Notes: generated from the sequence alone by a model not told the origin. A stretch of DNA of 56,801 nt from JAVBNC01 sp031551765 (GCA_031551765.1 JAVBNC010000017.1:1-56801); one strand, 5' to 3'. Positions 24,215 to 32,472 are shown, numbered from the stretch's first letter. Made by a program: numbers and translations.

Positions 24215-25141
24215 TTACCCCTTGAAAAAGCAGAATTCGGAATAGGTCCTGGCGGAAGCCAGGCGGCCCGGAATGTCCGGGTTGATTTTCTCCTTGATGA
24301 CGGCCACAGCCATGAGGAATTTTTCCAGGTCAATGCCCGTGCCTATGCCCATGCGCTGGAGCATGTTGACCATGTCTTCCGTGGACGTGTTGCCCGCCGC
24401 GCCGGGCGCGAAGGGGCAGCCTCCCAGGCCGCCCGCCGCTGTTTCAAAGCGGTCGATGCCCTCCTCCAGGGCGGCCAGGGTGTTGGCCAGGCCCATGCCG
24501 TGGGTGTCGTGCAGGTGCAGGGCCTTGGGCAGCGCGGGAAAGTCCCTGTTCACGGCCCGCAGCACGGCGTGCACCTGGGCCGGGTTGGCCACGCCTATGG
24601 TATCGCACAGGGTGACGCTGGCCGCGCCGCGCTTCACGCTTTCCCCCACCAGCCACAGCACCCGGTCGATGGGCACTTCCCCGCTGAAGGGGCAGCCGAA
24701 CACCGTGGACATGGAGAGGTTGACGCGCAGGTCCGGGCAGGCGGCGCGTATGGCTTCCAGGTCCGCCAGGGACTCCTCGTGGGTGCGGTTGATGTTGGCC
24801 TTGTTGTGGGCCGCGCTGACGGAAACCACGTAGCTGATCTCCTTGACCCCGGCGGCCACGGCGTTCTGCGCGCCGCGCAGGTTGGGGGCGAGCGCCACCA
24901 GTTCCACTTCAGGGTGCTTTTCGCGCATGTGGGCCGCGATTTCCACCGCGTCCGCCATTTGCGGGATGGCCTTGGGGCTGACAAAGGAGGTGCCCTCCAT
25001 CTTGCGCACTCCGGCCTCCACCAGCAGGTCCAGCACCTGGAGCTTCAGTTCCGTGGGGATCCAGTCCTTGATGTTCTGAAAGCCGTCGCGTCCGGTAATG
25101 TCCGTGACGTGCACGGTTTTGGGCATGGTGCATCCGCTCAT
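24215..25141 (-). CDS. HMG-CoA lyase family enzyme, likely (R)-citramalyl-CoA lyase
   Basis: 308 residues, TIM-barrel lyase of the DRE family. The N-terminus has VTDITGRDGFQN (catalytic Arg-Asp), then TSFVSPKAIPQM, LHLHDTHGMGLANT (metal-binding His) and the lyase signature GLGGCPFAPGAAGN (~res 230-243), with the catalytic Cys. It should split a 3-hydroxy-3-methyl acyl-CoA. True HMG-CoA lyase is possible, but the (R)-citramalyl-CoA lyase known from Chloroflexus belongs to this family and also works with a class III CoA-transferase, which matches this neighbourhood. The products would be acetyl-CoA and pyruvate. AAGGAG precedes the ATG. The upstream CoA-transferase gene is 10 bases away. Confidence 0.85.
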   Translation of the reverse strand: MSGCTMPKTVHVTDITGRDGFQNIKDWIPTELKLQVLDLLVEAGVRKMEGTSFVSPKAIPQMADAVEIAAHMREKHPEVELVALAPNLRGAQNAVAAGVKEISYVVSVSAAHNKANINRTHEESLADLEAIRAACPDLRVNLSMSTVFGCPFSGEVPIDRVLWLVGESVKRGAASVTLCDTIGVANPAQVHAVLRAVNRDFPALPKALHLHDTHGMGLANTLAALEEGIDRFETAAGGLGGCPFAPGAAGNTSTEDMVNMLQRMGIGTGIDLEKFLMAVAVIKEKINPDIPGRLASARTYSEFCFFKG

Positions 25142-25151
25142 GGCAGTCTCC

Positions 25152-26348
25152 TTACATCACGCCTTCGGCTTTATAGGCGGCGATTTGCTCCGGGGTGAAG
25201 CCGAGAACGGCGCTGTAGACTTCTTCCGTGTGCTGGCCCAGCAACGGGGCCGGGGTACGGATGGAGGTCTTGGTGTCCGAAAGCTTGATATGCGAGCCGG
25301 TGATCTTGAGCTTGCCCGCCTTGGGGTGGTCCACTTCCACGAACATTTCCCGGGCCCCGGCGATATGGGGGCAGGAAACGAGCTTGTCTATGGTGTTGAT
25401 GGGCGCGGCGGGGCAGCCTACGGCCAGCAGCTTTTCCACGGCTTCTTCGGCCGTCAGGGTGCGGCTCCATTCTTCCACGATGGGCTTGAGCTGGGCGTGG
25501 TTCCTGACCCTGTTGGGATTGGAGCTGAAGCGCTCTTCCTGGATCAGATCCGGCTTGCCCATAACTTGGCAGCACAGGGCAAAGAGTTTGTCGTTGCCCG
25601 CGCCGATGACCATGCTTCCGTCCTTGGTGGCGAAAGAGTCATAGGGGTACACGGATTCGTAGCGGTTGCCGATGCGCTGGGGTATTTTTTCTTCCGTCAG
25701 ATAGATCTGAGTGATGATTTCCAGGCTGGCCACCACGGAATCCACCAGGGCCACGTCCACCTTCTGGCCCACGCCGGTCACGTCTCGGCTGCGTAAGGCC
25801 GCGAGGATGCCGATAGCCACGGAAAGCCCGGCCAGCACGTCGCTCATGGCCGTGCCGGAACGGGTGGGTTCCCCGCCCGGCCAGCCGGTGGTGCTCATCA
25901 GGCCGCCCATGGCCTGGCCGATTATGTCGTAGCCGGGCCGTTCCTTAAAGGGGCCGTAGTGGCCGAAGCCGGAAACCGCGCCGTACACGATGCGCGGGTT
26001 GATCTTTTTCAGGTCCTCGTACCCCAGGCCCAGTTTTTCCATGGTGCCGGGGCGGTAGTTTTCCACCACCACGTCGGCCTTTTTCACCAATTCCAGAAAG
26101 ATATCCTTACCCTTGCCCTTCAGGTTCAGGGTGCAGCCCTTTTTGTTACGGTTCAGGTTCATGTAGTAAGAACTTTCGCCGTTTTTAAAGGGCGCGAAGG
26201 CGCGGCTGTCGTCCCCGCGCTTGGGCTCTTCAATTTTGATAACCTCCGCGCCCATGTCCGCCATCATCATGGTGCAGAAGGGGCCGGCGAGAACCCTAGT
26301 CAAATCAAGAACACGGAGGCCGCTGAGGGCGCCTTGGGGTTGGGACAT
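25152..26348 (-). CDS. class III CoA-transferase (CaiB/Frc family)
   Basis: 398 residues. Family blocks: LRVLDLTRVLAGPFCTMMMADMG with VIKIEEP (res 10-45), VENYRPGTMEKLGLGY, and RPGYDIIGQAMGGLM (~res 153-167) holding the catalytic Asp that forms the acyl-CoA intermediate. It moves CoA between carboxylates without ATP. As first gene of this operon, just upstream of the HMG-CoA-lyase-like gene, it probably activates (R)-citramalate with succinyl-CoA as donor (inference). The ATG at 26348 follows GGGAGGAAGTC. An earlier in-frame ATG would lie inside the promoter region. Confidence 0.88.
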   Translation of the reverse strand: MSQPQGALSGLRVLDLTRVLAGPFCTMMMADMGAEVIKIEEPKRGDDSRAFAPFKNGESSYYMNLNRNKKGCTLNLKGKGKDIFLELVKKADVVVENYRPGTMEKLGLGYEDLKKINPRIVYGAVSGFGHYGPFKERPGYDIIGQAMGGLMSTTGWPGGEPTRSGTAMSDVLAGLSVAIGILAALRSRDVTGVGQKVDVALVDSVVASLEIITQIYLTEEKIPQRIGNRYESVYPYDSFATKDGSMVIGAGNDKLFALCCQVMGKPDLIQEERFSSNPNRVRNHAQLKPIVEEWSRTLTAEEAVEKLLAVGCPAAPINTIDKLVSCPHIAGAREMFVEVDHPKAGKLKITGSHIKLSDTKTSIRTPAPLLGQHTEEVYSAVLGFTPEQIAAYKAEGVM

Positions 26349-26393
26349 GACTTCCTCCCTGGAAGTGGTGGTGAATAAGTTCACGGGAGGAAT

Positions 26394-26409
26394 TCCAAGA
26401 ATCATGCCA
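26394..26409 (-). promoter_or_regulatory. candidate sigma-54 promoter of the CoA-transferase operon
   Basis: On the minus strand, TGGCATGATTCTTGGA has the -24/-12 spacing of the sigma-54 consensus (TGGCACG-N4-TTGCA) with two mismatches, one of them in the -12 GC. It would put the transcript start about 35 bases before the CoA-transferase ATG. TTTGTAGCAAA at about 26511 is a small dyad that could be an activator site. The rest of 26349-26608 is AT-rich with no gene. Confidence 0.45.
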
Positions 26410-26608
26410 GCGAAGGGCAAGAATAGTCTTATTTGTAATTCCTTGAAATAGAAGCGATAATTTTTTTAGACTTCAGGTCATGGGCATGGCGGGGCAGTGG
26501 CAGCAAGCAATTTGTAGCAAAAAGGATAAACGTATATATCAAATATGATAAAACCCATGCCCCCGCCGGACGCGGCGAGCCGCTGAAGAACAGACCGGCC
26601 CGCGCGGC

Positions 26609-26646
26609 AAAAAAAAACGGCTCCGGAAAAAGATCCCCGGAGCCGT
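26609..26646 (-). terminator. rho-independent terminator of the VUT-family gene
   Basis: ACGGCTCCGG, 10-base loop, CCGGAGCCGT: a perfect 10-bp stem which on the minus strand is followed by a run of T (plus-strand A run 26609-26616), 24 bases past the stop of the transporter gene. Confidence 0.92.
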
Positions 26647-26670
26647 CGCATGTGCATGGGCGGGCCGCGT

Positions 26671-27168
26671 TCAGCTTCCCTGCGGCATGGCGGCCGGGTC
26701 GGCCTCGCGTCTGCGGGCCAGCCAGAAAATGGCTATGGCGCCCACCATTTTGCTGCTGGTCATGATCAGCACCGAGGGCACGGAGAACATGCCCATAATG
26801 GTCAGAAACACGACGCTGTCCACCGGCGTGCTGATGGCGCTGGAAAGCAGAATACGCTGGGAAAAGGGCCTGCCGGTGAAGCTGTACACGGCCCAGTCCA
26901 GAAATTCGCCGGTCAGAAAGGCGCACACGCTGGCGTAGGCCACGTAGGGATCGGCCATGAACCAGCTGAGCGCGCCGCCCAGCAGCATGGCGGGCAGCAC
27001 CCAATGGCCTATGGCACGCTGGGCATAGTCGCGGATAACAAAAATAAAGCCCACCACCAGCGAGGCCGGGGGCCAGAGATCGCCGGTGGGCAGGGTCAGG
27101 GGCGGGGCGGCGTCAAAGGCAAGGTTGACGGCGACCACGCTGAGCACATACAAAGCAGCGTACCACAC
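26671..27168 (-). CDS. VUT family queuosine-precursor transporter (YhhQ-like)
   Basis: 165 residues with about five to six hydrophobic spans (AALYVLSVVAVNLAF, ASLVVGFIFVIRDYAQRAIG, LLSSAISTPVDSVVFLTIMG). The RDxxQR motif and the STPVDS pattern are typical of the VUT/YhhQ family, which imports preQ0 or preQ1. The adjacent divergent queF fits that role. I chose GTG at 27168 because AGGA lies 8 bases upstream and the protein then begins at the first membrane span. A longer form from ATG 27270 would abut the queF start codon directly and is less likely. Confidence 0.8.
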   Translation of the reverse strand: MWYAALYVLSVVAVNLAFDAAPPLTLPTGDLWPPASLVVGFIFVIRDYAQRAIGHWVLPAMLLGGALSWFMADPYVAYASVCAFLTGEFLDWAVYSFTGRPFSQRILLSSAISTPVDSVVFLTIMGMFSVPSVLIMTSSKMVGAIAIFWLARRREADPAAMPQGS

Positions 27169-27270
27169 GATGGTATTCCTGAAAAAAATACGGCCGGAGC
27201 CGGTGGATTCTGTACCCCAGCCACGCCCAAAGGTAAAGCCGTCCCCCGCGCGCGGAGCCACGAGGATCAT

Positions 27271-27744
27271 ATGCCCAAAAAGCCCCAAGCCCCCAAAAAA
27301 GAAACCGAAGGCCTGACCACCCTGGGCGGCAGGACATCCTACCGTTTCGATTCCCCGGACGTCTCGCTGCTGGAAGCCTTTCCCAACCGCTACCCGCAGC
27401 GGGACTATGTGGTGGAGTTCGAGCACCCGGAATTCACCAGCCTGTGCCCCATGACCGGACAGCCGGATTTCGCCGTGATCCGGCTGCGTTACGTGCCGGC
27501 GGAGAAGTGCGTGGAATCCAAGTCCTTCAAGCTGTACATGGCCGCGTACCGCAACCACGGCTCGTTCATGGAGAGCGTGACCAACAAGATAGCGGACGAT
27601 CTCATCGCACTGCTTGCGCCGCGCCGCCTGACGGTGGAAGGGGTGTTCAACGTACGCGGCGGCACGGCCATTACGGTGCGCGTGGAACATATGGACCCGG
27701 CCCTGGACGAAAAGCGCCAGGCCTCGCTGCTCGCCCTGTGGTAG
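27271..27744 (+). CDS. queF: NADPH-dependent 7-cyano-7-deazaguanine reductase QueF
   Basis: 157 residues, the short unimodular QueF type. SLCPMTGQPDF (~res 57-67) contains the catalytic Cys, which forms a thioimide with preQ0. ESKSFKLYMAAYRNHGSFMES (positions ~82-102) is the family core that contacts NADPH and substrate. It reduces preQ0 to preQ1 in queuosine tRNA modification. GAGGA precedes the ATG. The gene is divergent from the preQ0-type transporter, with about 100 bases between the starts. Confidence 0.95.
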   Translation: MPKKPQAPKKETEGLTTLGGRTSYRFDSPDVSLLEAFPNRYPQRDYVVEFEHPEFTSLCPMTGQPDFAVIRLRYVPAEKCVESKSFKLYMAAYRNHGSFMESVTNKIADDLIALLAPRRLTVEGVFNVRGGTAITVRVEHMDPALDEKRQASLLALW

Positions 27745-27789
27745 GCGGAGGCGCTTTGCACCACGGCCTGTGAACCCTAGGCGGCGCGC

Positions 27790-29382
27790 ATGCCCCTTCC
27801 CGTAACTCCGTTCATGTGGGCCGGGGCCGCCCTGCCCCTTCTGCTGCTGCTCTATCTGCTGGTGCGGCGGCAGTGGCCGGCCGTCAACGCTTCCGCGGCC
27901 GCCGCTTTGGCGGCGTTTGTGGTCGCGTTCATGCAGTACAGGGCCCCGCTGGGCCTGCTTTTGGGGGAGGCGGGCAAGGGCCTGTGGAACAGCGCCTCCA
28001 TTATCGCGGTGACCGTGACGGCCATTCTGATGTACGAGGTCAGCCGGGAAGCGGGCGGGTTCGCCGCCATTCAGCGCGACCTGACGCGGCTTATTCCCGA
28101 CAGGCTCCTGCAGGTGCTGGCGTTGGGCTGGTGCTTCACCAGCTTTTTGCAGGGACCTTCAGGCTTCGGCGTGCCCATAGCCGTGACCGCGCCGCTGCTC
28201 ATCGGCATAGGCGTGGCGCCGCTCTGGGCCGTGCTGGTGCCGCTCATGGCCCACGCCTGGGCCAACACCTTCGGCACTCTGGCCCTGGCCTGGGAAGCCC
28301 TGGCGCAACAGACCAGCCTGGGTGCGGACCCCGCAGCCTACCAGCAGGCCGCGCTGTGGACCGGCACGTTGACCGGGCTGCTCTGCCTGCTGGCGGGCGG
28401 CCTGATCTGCTGGCAATACCGGGGCCTGGCCGGGCTGAAGCGCGGCCTGCCCGCCGTGCTCATTCTGGGTGGTATCCAGGCCGGGGGACAGTTGTTGCTC
28501 TGCCGCATAACCCCGATTTTGTGCGCTGTTTTACCCACCACTGTGGCTTTGGGCGCGGCTTTTGCCCTGGGCAGGCTGCCCCGTTACGCCAGGCGCTATG
28601 ACGAGACCAGCCCCATGTTCAAAGAAGAGGGCGCGCCACGGGCGGAAAACGCCCGCCTCAGCCTGCACGAGGCGCTGCTGCCGTATTACGCGCTGGTGGG
28701 CATTTCCGTGTTCGTGCTGCTCACTCCGCCGGTGGCCTCTTTTCTCGGGACCTGGAAGATGAGCCTTTCCTTTGCCGCCAGCGCCACGGGCCACGGGTTC
28801 AACAACCCGGCCGCTCCCGCGTATGGGCCGGTGGCCTGGCTGACCCATTCCGCCGCTTTTCTGCTGGCGGCTTCGCTACTTTCCGGAGGCTATTTCGCGC
28901 GCAAGGGGTTGATAGGCCGGGAGGGCGCGCGGCGCATCATGGCCAACACCCTGCGCAAGTCCCTGCCCGCTTCCCTTTCCGTGGCTCTGCTCTTGGTCAT
29001 GAGCAAGGTGATGAGCGGCAGCGGCCAGGTGGACGTGCTGGCCGGGGGCACGGCGGCCGCCGCGGGCGGCTTGTACGCGCTGCTGGCGCCCCTGGTGGGC
29101 ACGCTGGGGGCGTTCATGTCTTCCAGCAACGTCAGTTCCAACATTCTGTTCGGGGCTTTTCAGGAATCCGTGGCCCGGATGATCCACAAGGATCCGGCCC
29201 TGATTCTGGCCGCCCAGACCAGCGGCGGGGCCATAGGCACCATGTTTTCCCCCTCCAAAGTACTGCTGGGCACCACCACGGCGGGCATAGTCGGGCAGGA
29301 AGGGGCCATTATCCGGCGGCTGCTGGGCATAGCCCTGGCCGCCGCGCTGCTTATGGGCTTGATCGTGCTGGCTTTCGCCTGA
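27790..29382 (+). CDS. L-lactate permease family transporter (LctP/LldP)
   Basis: 530 residues with twelve or more hydrophobic spans. LctP signatures are visible: SFLQGPSGFGVPIAVTAPLL (~res 117-136), LMAHAWANTFGTLALAW, and near the end GAFMSSSNVSSNILFG and SGGAIGTMFSPSKVLLG. It imports lactate (or glycolate) with protons. Lactate is a main electron donor in sulfate reducers. No lactate dehydrogenase gene lies beside it here. It begins 45 bases after queF on the same strand and ends at a clear terminator. Confidence 0.92.
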   Translation: MPLPVTPFMWAGAALPLLLLLYLLVRRQWPAVNASAAAALAAFVVAFMQYRAPLGLLLGEAGKGLWNSASIIAVTVTAILMYEVSREAGGFAAIQRDLTRLIPDRLLQVLALGWCFTSFLQGPSGFGVPIAVTAPLLIGIGVAPLWAVLVPLMAHAWANTFGTLALAWEALAQQTSLGADPAAYQQAALWTGTLTGLLCLLAGGLICWQYRGLAGLKRGLPAVLILGGIQAGGQLLLCRITPILCAVLPTTVALGAAFALGRLPRYARRYDETSPMFKEEGAPRAENARLSLHEALLPYYALVGISVFVLLTPPVASFLGTWKMSLSFAASATGHGFNNPAAPAYGPVAWLTHSAAFLLAASLLSGGYFARKGLIGREGARRIMANTLRKSLPASLSVALLLVMSKVMSGSGQVDVLAGGTAAAAGGLYALLAPLVGTLGAFMSSSNVSSNILFGAFQESVARMIHKDPALILAAQTSGGAIGTMFSPSKVLLGTTTAGIVGQEGAIIRRLLGIALAAALLMGLIVLAFA

Positions 29383-29416
29383 CCAGCTCCGGCTTTTACA
29401 GGCTTCAATAATTCAA

Positions 29417-29448
29417 GGCCGCCGCATAGTTGCGACGGCCTCGTTTTT
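29417..29448 (+). terminator. rho-independent terminator of the lactate permease gene
   Basis: GGCCGCCGC-atagtt-GCGACGGCC (9-bp stem, one mismatch) followed by TCGTTTTTATTT, 34 bases after the stop codon. Confidence 0.9.
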
Positions 29449-29504
29449 ATTTGCTTCAAGCGCACGCCGTGAGTTAGTCCCGCGTAGCGCCTTATTGGGC
29501 GATC

Positions 29505-29560
29505 ACCCCTGTCGCGGGGTGCAGGGGGATCATCCCCCTGCCGGGTCCAGGGCAGGGCCC
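29505..29560. repeat. double-hairpin repeat, minus-strand copy 2
   Basis: ACCCC-TGTCGC-GGGGT, AGGGGGATCATCCCCCT and CAGGGCAGGGCCCTG. It shares the 16-bp first hairpin exactly with 20838-20853 and lies just past the stop of the HD-domain gene. Confidence 0.65.
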
Positions 29561-29583
29561 TGGCCGCCGGAGGCATCCCCAAA

Positions 29584-30162
29584 CTACCCCTTGCGTTTTT
29601 CCCACCAGGAAGGATCAGTCCCGGCCCGCCACCAGTCCGTGTGGTCCGTGCTCATTATGGCTCGAGCCAGGGTTTTGGCCTGGTCCGTGGCCAGGCGTTT
29701 TTCCGCCGCTTCCAGCCATTGGGCCGCGTAGCTGTTGCCCAGGTCCTGCTGCTCTTTCAGGCGCAGCATCAGGTCCAGCTGGTCGGCGTCGTGGGCCAGT
29801 TTGGCTTCCAGGGTTTCGTTGGCCTCCAACTCTTCCCACAGCGGCATAAGAGTAGTTTCCAGGCCGGTGCCGTGCAGCGCGTCCGCCGTGGCAGCGCCTT
29901 TGTCGGCGCGGACGTACTTGCGGTTCACGTAGTTGAGGTCGCCGGTGCGCGCTTCGTGCACATCGTGCATCAGGCAGAGCATGGCTACCCGGCCGCTGTC
30001 CGCCCCGGCCATTTCAGCCAGCACATAGCCCGCGAAGGCGACGCCGAAAGAGTGCTCCGCCACGTTTTCCGAACCGGACCCCAGGAACGGCCAGCCGGAA
30101 CGCGGCGTGCGGCGCAGCATGCCTATTTCGAACAGAAAGGAGACCAGGCGCGTTGCGTCCAT
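29584..30162 (-). CDS. HD-domain phosphohydrolase (YfbR/HDDC2-like)
   Basis: 192 residues. The HD metal site is spread over ENVAEHSFGVAFAGY (His, res 32-46), CLMHDVHEARTGDL (His-Asp, ~res 63-76) and LAHDADQLDLMLR (Asp, ~res 122-134). This pattern matches the YfbR/HDDC2 family of 5'-nucleotidases acting on deoxynucleoside monophosphates. Length fits. It follows the PfkB kinase gene by 10 bases, so kinase and phosphohydrolase are probably cotranscribed. Confidence 0.85.
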   Translation of the reverse strand: MDATRLVSFLFEIGMLRRTPRSGWPFLGSGSENVAEHSFGVAFAGYVLAEMAGADSGRVAMLCLMHDVHEARTGDLNYVNRKYVRADKGAATADALHGTGLETTLMPLWEELEANETLEAKLAHDADQLDLMLRLKEQQDLGNSYAAQWLEAAEKRLATDQAKTLARAIMSTDHTDWWRAGTDPSWWEKRKG

Positions 30163-30172
30163 AAGCCCTTCG

Positions 30173-31096
30173 TTAGCCGAAATGCTTGGAGTAGCGCTGC
30201 ATCAGTTCGTCCCAAGTGAAGCTGTGTTCTTGGGTGCCCTGTTCCTCCACGCAGAAAGAAGCGCAGGTGGCCCCGAGTTTGGCGGCGTCCACCAGGCTCT
30301 TGCCTTGGGTCAGGCCTTTGAGCAGGCCGGAGCGGTAGGCGTCGCCCGCGCCCGTGGGGTCCGCCACCCTGCGGGGCGTGACGGCGGGAATGACGGTTTC
30401 GGCGCCGGACTGGTACACCGTGGAACCCTCGCCCCCTCTGGTCACGATGAGGCTTTCGGCCAGGGAAGCCAGTTCGGCTCGGCTTTTGCCCGTGGCTTTA
30501 CTGATGAGTTCCAGCTCATAGTCGTTGCAGATGAGCAGGAACGCGCCGCTGATGGCTTCCAGCAGCTGTTCGCCGTTCAGGGCCGGGATCTGCTGGCCGG
30601 GGTCGAAAATGCAGCGCGCGCCTTTTTGCTTGGCCAGCCTGGGGTGGCCGGTCATGTCCTCCACATTGGTGGGGGAAGCCACCAGGTAGTCGCCCTTGCC
30701 CAGGCGCGGGAAGGCGTAGGGGCTGGGCTTGCGCATGGCGCCGGGGTTGAAGCCGGTGATCTGGTTGTTGGCCATGTCCGTGGTGATATACGCCCCGGCC
30801 GTGAACTCGTCCGCGTCCAGGTCCAGGCCTTCCTGGGACAGGCCCCAGTTTTGGATGACCTCGCGGTAGCGGGCAAAATCCCGGCCCACGCGGGAGACGA
30901 TAACGGGCTTTTCCGCCATCAGCACCAGGGAATAGGCGATGTTGCCCGCCGTGCCGCCCAGCTTTTCCACCACGCTTTCGATAAGGAAGCAGACGTTCAG
31001 GGTGTGGATTTTTTCCGGCAGAATGTGCTCTTCAAACTTGCCGGGAAAGGTCATGATGCGGTCGTAGGCCAGGGAGCCGGTAAGGTAGATGCTCAC
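30173..31096 (-). CDS. PfkB-family carbohydrate/adenosine kinase
   Basis: 307 residues. The N-terminus has the substrate-binding GSLAYDRIMTFPGKF and LGGTAGNIAYSL. The ATP/catalytic motif DPTGAGDAYRSG with its catalytic Asp is near res 252-263. Ribokinase-family members phosphorylate sugars or nucleosides. The overall pattern most resembles the bacterial adenosine-kinase-like branch. The assignment of substrate is inference. It lies between cutA and the HD hydrolase gene in one minus-strand group. Confidence 0.88.
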   Translation of the reverse strand: MSIYLTGSLAYDRIMTFPGKFEEHILPEKIHTLNVCFLIESVVEKLGGTAGNIAYSLVLMAEKPVIVSRVGRDFARYREVIQNWGLSQEGLDLDADEFTAGAYITTDMANNQITGFNPGAMRKPSPYAFPRLGKGDYLVASPTNVEDMTGHPRLAKQKGARCIFDPGQQIPALNGEQLLEAISGAFLLICNDYELELISKATGKSRAELASLAESLIVTRGGEGSTVYQSGAETVIPAVTPRRVADPTGAGDAYRSGLLKGLTQGKSLVDAAKLGATCASFCVEEQGTQEHSFTWDELMQRYSKHFG

Positions 31097-31126
31097 GAAA
31101 TTCTCCTAAAGTGGGGGATGGCGGTA

Positions 31127-31447
31127 TCAAATGGCGGTTTCGCGCCGCAGCCAGGCGAGGAAGTCTTCGTCTCCGGCGCTTATCGGCAAGGCGACGATGC
31201 AGGGGGTTTCGTAGCTGTGCAGTTCACGCGCCCGTTGTTGCAAAGCGGGAAAGCGGTCCGCCGTGGTTTTGAGCAGGCACACGCTTTCTGTGGCGTTCCG
31301 CACCGCGTCGTCCCACCAGTAGATGGAGCGCGCGCCGCCCAGAATGTTGGCGCAGGCGGCCAGGCGTTCCCGGACCAGGGTTTCGCACAGCGGGGCGGCT
31401 TCTTCCGCCGGGGCGGTGATGTACACCAAAAGATAGTGGTCCTGCAT
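31127..31447 (-). CDS. cutA: CutA-type divalent-cation tolerance protein
   Basis: 106 residues, full length for CutA1, a trimeric ferredoxin-like protein. Conserved features: VYITAPAEEAAPLCETLVRERLAACANI, SIYWWDDAVRNATE and SYETPCIVALP with the usual final tryptophan region. Its function is debated (metal tolerance or signalling). AAGGA precedes the ATG at 31447. The promoter side of this gene abuts a MITE copy ending 15 bases upstream of the start codon, so the element may contribute to or disrupt its regulation. Confidence 0.92.
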   Translation of the reverse strand: MQDHYLLVYITAPAEEAAPLCETLVRERLAACANILGGARSIYWWDDAVRNATESVCLLKTTADRFPALQQRARELHSYETPCIVALPISAGDEDFLAWLRRETAI

Positions 31448-31461
31448 GCGATATCCTTGTA

Positions 31462-31588
31462 TAGAGCAGGTTAACATTGAAAATGTTCATCTGCTCTGCA
31501 AGGATTTGCCTTCAAATCCTTGCCGCGAGATTGGCGCAGGCGGGCTTTGCCCGCCGTTAAGCGACAATCTCAAAGCGAAACTGCTCTA
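31462..31588. mobile_element. MITE-like element, copy C (127 bp, inverted)
   Basis: TAGAGCAG...CTGCTCTA, the reverse orientation of copy B, with the same three internal hairpins (AACATT/AATGTT, AAGGATTTG/CAAATCCTT, GCGGGC/GCCCGC). It fills almost the whole gap between the divergent cutA and nth genes. Confidence 0.85.
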
Positions 31589-31667
31589 GATGCCGAATAC
31601 AAGCCTTTCCATAGCCCAACTCGAACGCAAGGGCAATGCGCCCGCCCGCAGCAGACAGGAAGCTTCC

Positions 31668-32348
31668 ATGACCACGAAACAACGCGCCGCCGCCTTTCTG
31701 GCCAAACTCAAAGAACGTTGCCCGCACCCGGAAACGCACCTCAATGCCCGCTCGGCCTGGGAACTGCTGGTGGCCACCGTTTTGGCGGCCCAGTGCACGG
31801 ACGCGCGGGTGAACACCGTCACCCCGGAGCTGTTCCGGCGCTGGCCCACCCCGGCGGACCTTGCCCCCGTGGCCCAGGAAGAGCTGGAAGCCGTGATCCG
31901 GTCCACGGGCTTTTACCGCAACAAGGCCAAAAACCTGCTGGCCGCCGCGCAACGCGTTACAGAGGTTTTCGGCGGCCAGGTGCCGCAAACCATGGCCGAG
32001 CTGATCACCCTGCCCGGCGTGGCCCGCAAAACCGCCAACGTGGTGCTGTGGGGCGCTTTCGGCATCAACGAAGGCTTGGCCGTGGATACCCACGTGGGCC
32101 GCATTGCCCTGCGCATGGAATTTACCGCCTTTGACGACCCGGTGCGCGCGGAAAAAGACCTGATGCGCCTTTTCCCCCGCGAGGAATGGGGGGACGTGAA
32201 CCACCGCATGGTCTGGTTCGGCCGCGATGTCTGCGATGCCAGAAAGCCCGCCTGCGAGCGCTGTGAAATGGCGGCATTCTGCCCCAGGAACGGTGTGGCG
32301 GCCAAGGCGGAGAAAAAAAACGGGAAAGCGGTGCCGCCCAGGAAGTAA
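31668..32348 (+). CDS. nth: endonuclease III
   Basis: 226 residues. Bifunctional glycosylase/AP lyase for oxidised pyrimidines. The helix-hairpin-helix LPGVARKTANVVLWGAFG (~res 110-127) holds the catalytic Lys. VDTHVGRIALR holds the catalytic Asp. The 4Fe-4S loop CDARKPACERCEMAAFC has the standard C-X6-C-X2-C-X5-C spacing. The short basic tail is typical. The ATG at 31668 follows AGGAAG. An in-frame ATG at 31590 directly abuts the MITE and would add 26 unconserved residues. Confidence 0.96.
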   Translation: MTTKQRAAAFLAKLKERCPHPETHLNARSAWELLVATVLAAQCTDARVNTVTPELFRRWPTPADLAPVAQEELEAVIRSTGFYRNKAKNLLAAAQRVTEVFGGQVPQTMAELITLPGVARKTANVVLWGAFGINEGLAVDTHVGRIALRMEFTAFDDPVRAEKDLMRLFPREEWGDVNHRMVWFGRDVCDARKPACERCEMAAFCPRNGVAAKAEKKNGKAVPPRK

Positions 32349-32438
32349 GGACGTTTTTTTGCGATCTTTGCCGCTGTTGTGTTTGCATATGATAACGCTG
32401 CGCAGCGGGCCTTTTGCGCCGTTGCACAGCTCTGGATA

Positions 32439-32472
32439 TTGACAAAAGTACGATCATGATAGCATTATGATA
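32439..32472 (+). promoter_or_regulatory. candidate promoter and operator of the ASL-like gene
   Basis: TTGACA (32439-32444) and CATTAT (32463-32468) with an 18-base spacer. Two direct repeats, ATCATGATA and ATTATGATA, 11 bases apart, overlap the -10 region, and AAAGT/ACTTT flank them. These could be a one-helical-turn operator. No regulator is adjacent. Confidence 0.5.

Noticed and set aside
23051..25198. A 715-codon plus-strand open frame across the carrier and lyase genes
   Set aside because: Antisense shadow, His/Gly-rich and without motifs.
27169..27270. A longer N-terminus for the VUT transporter starting at 27270
   Set aside because: Its start would abut the queF start codon and the extra residues are not membrane-like. 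GTG 27168 has a ribosome site.
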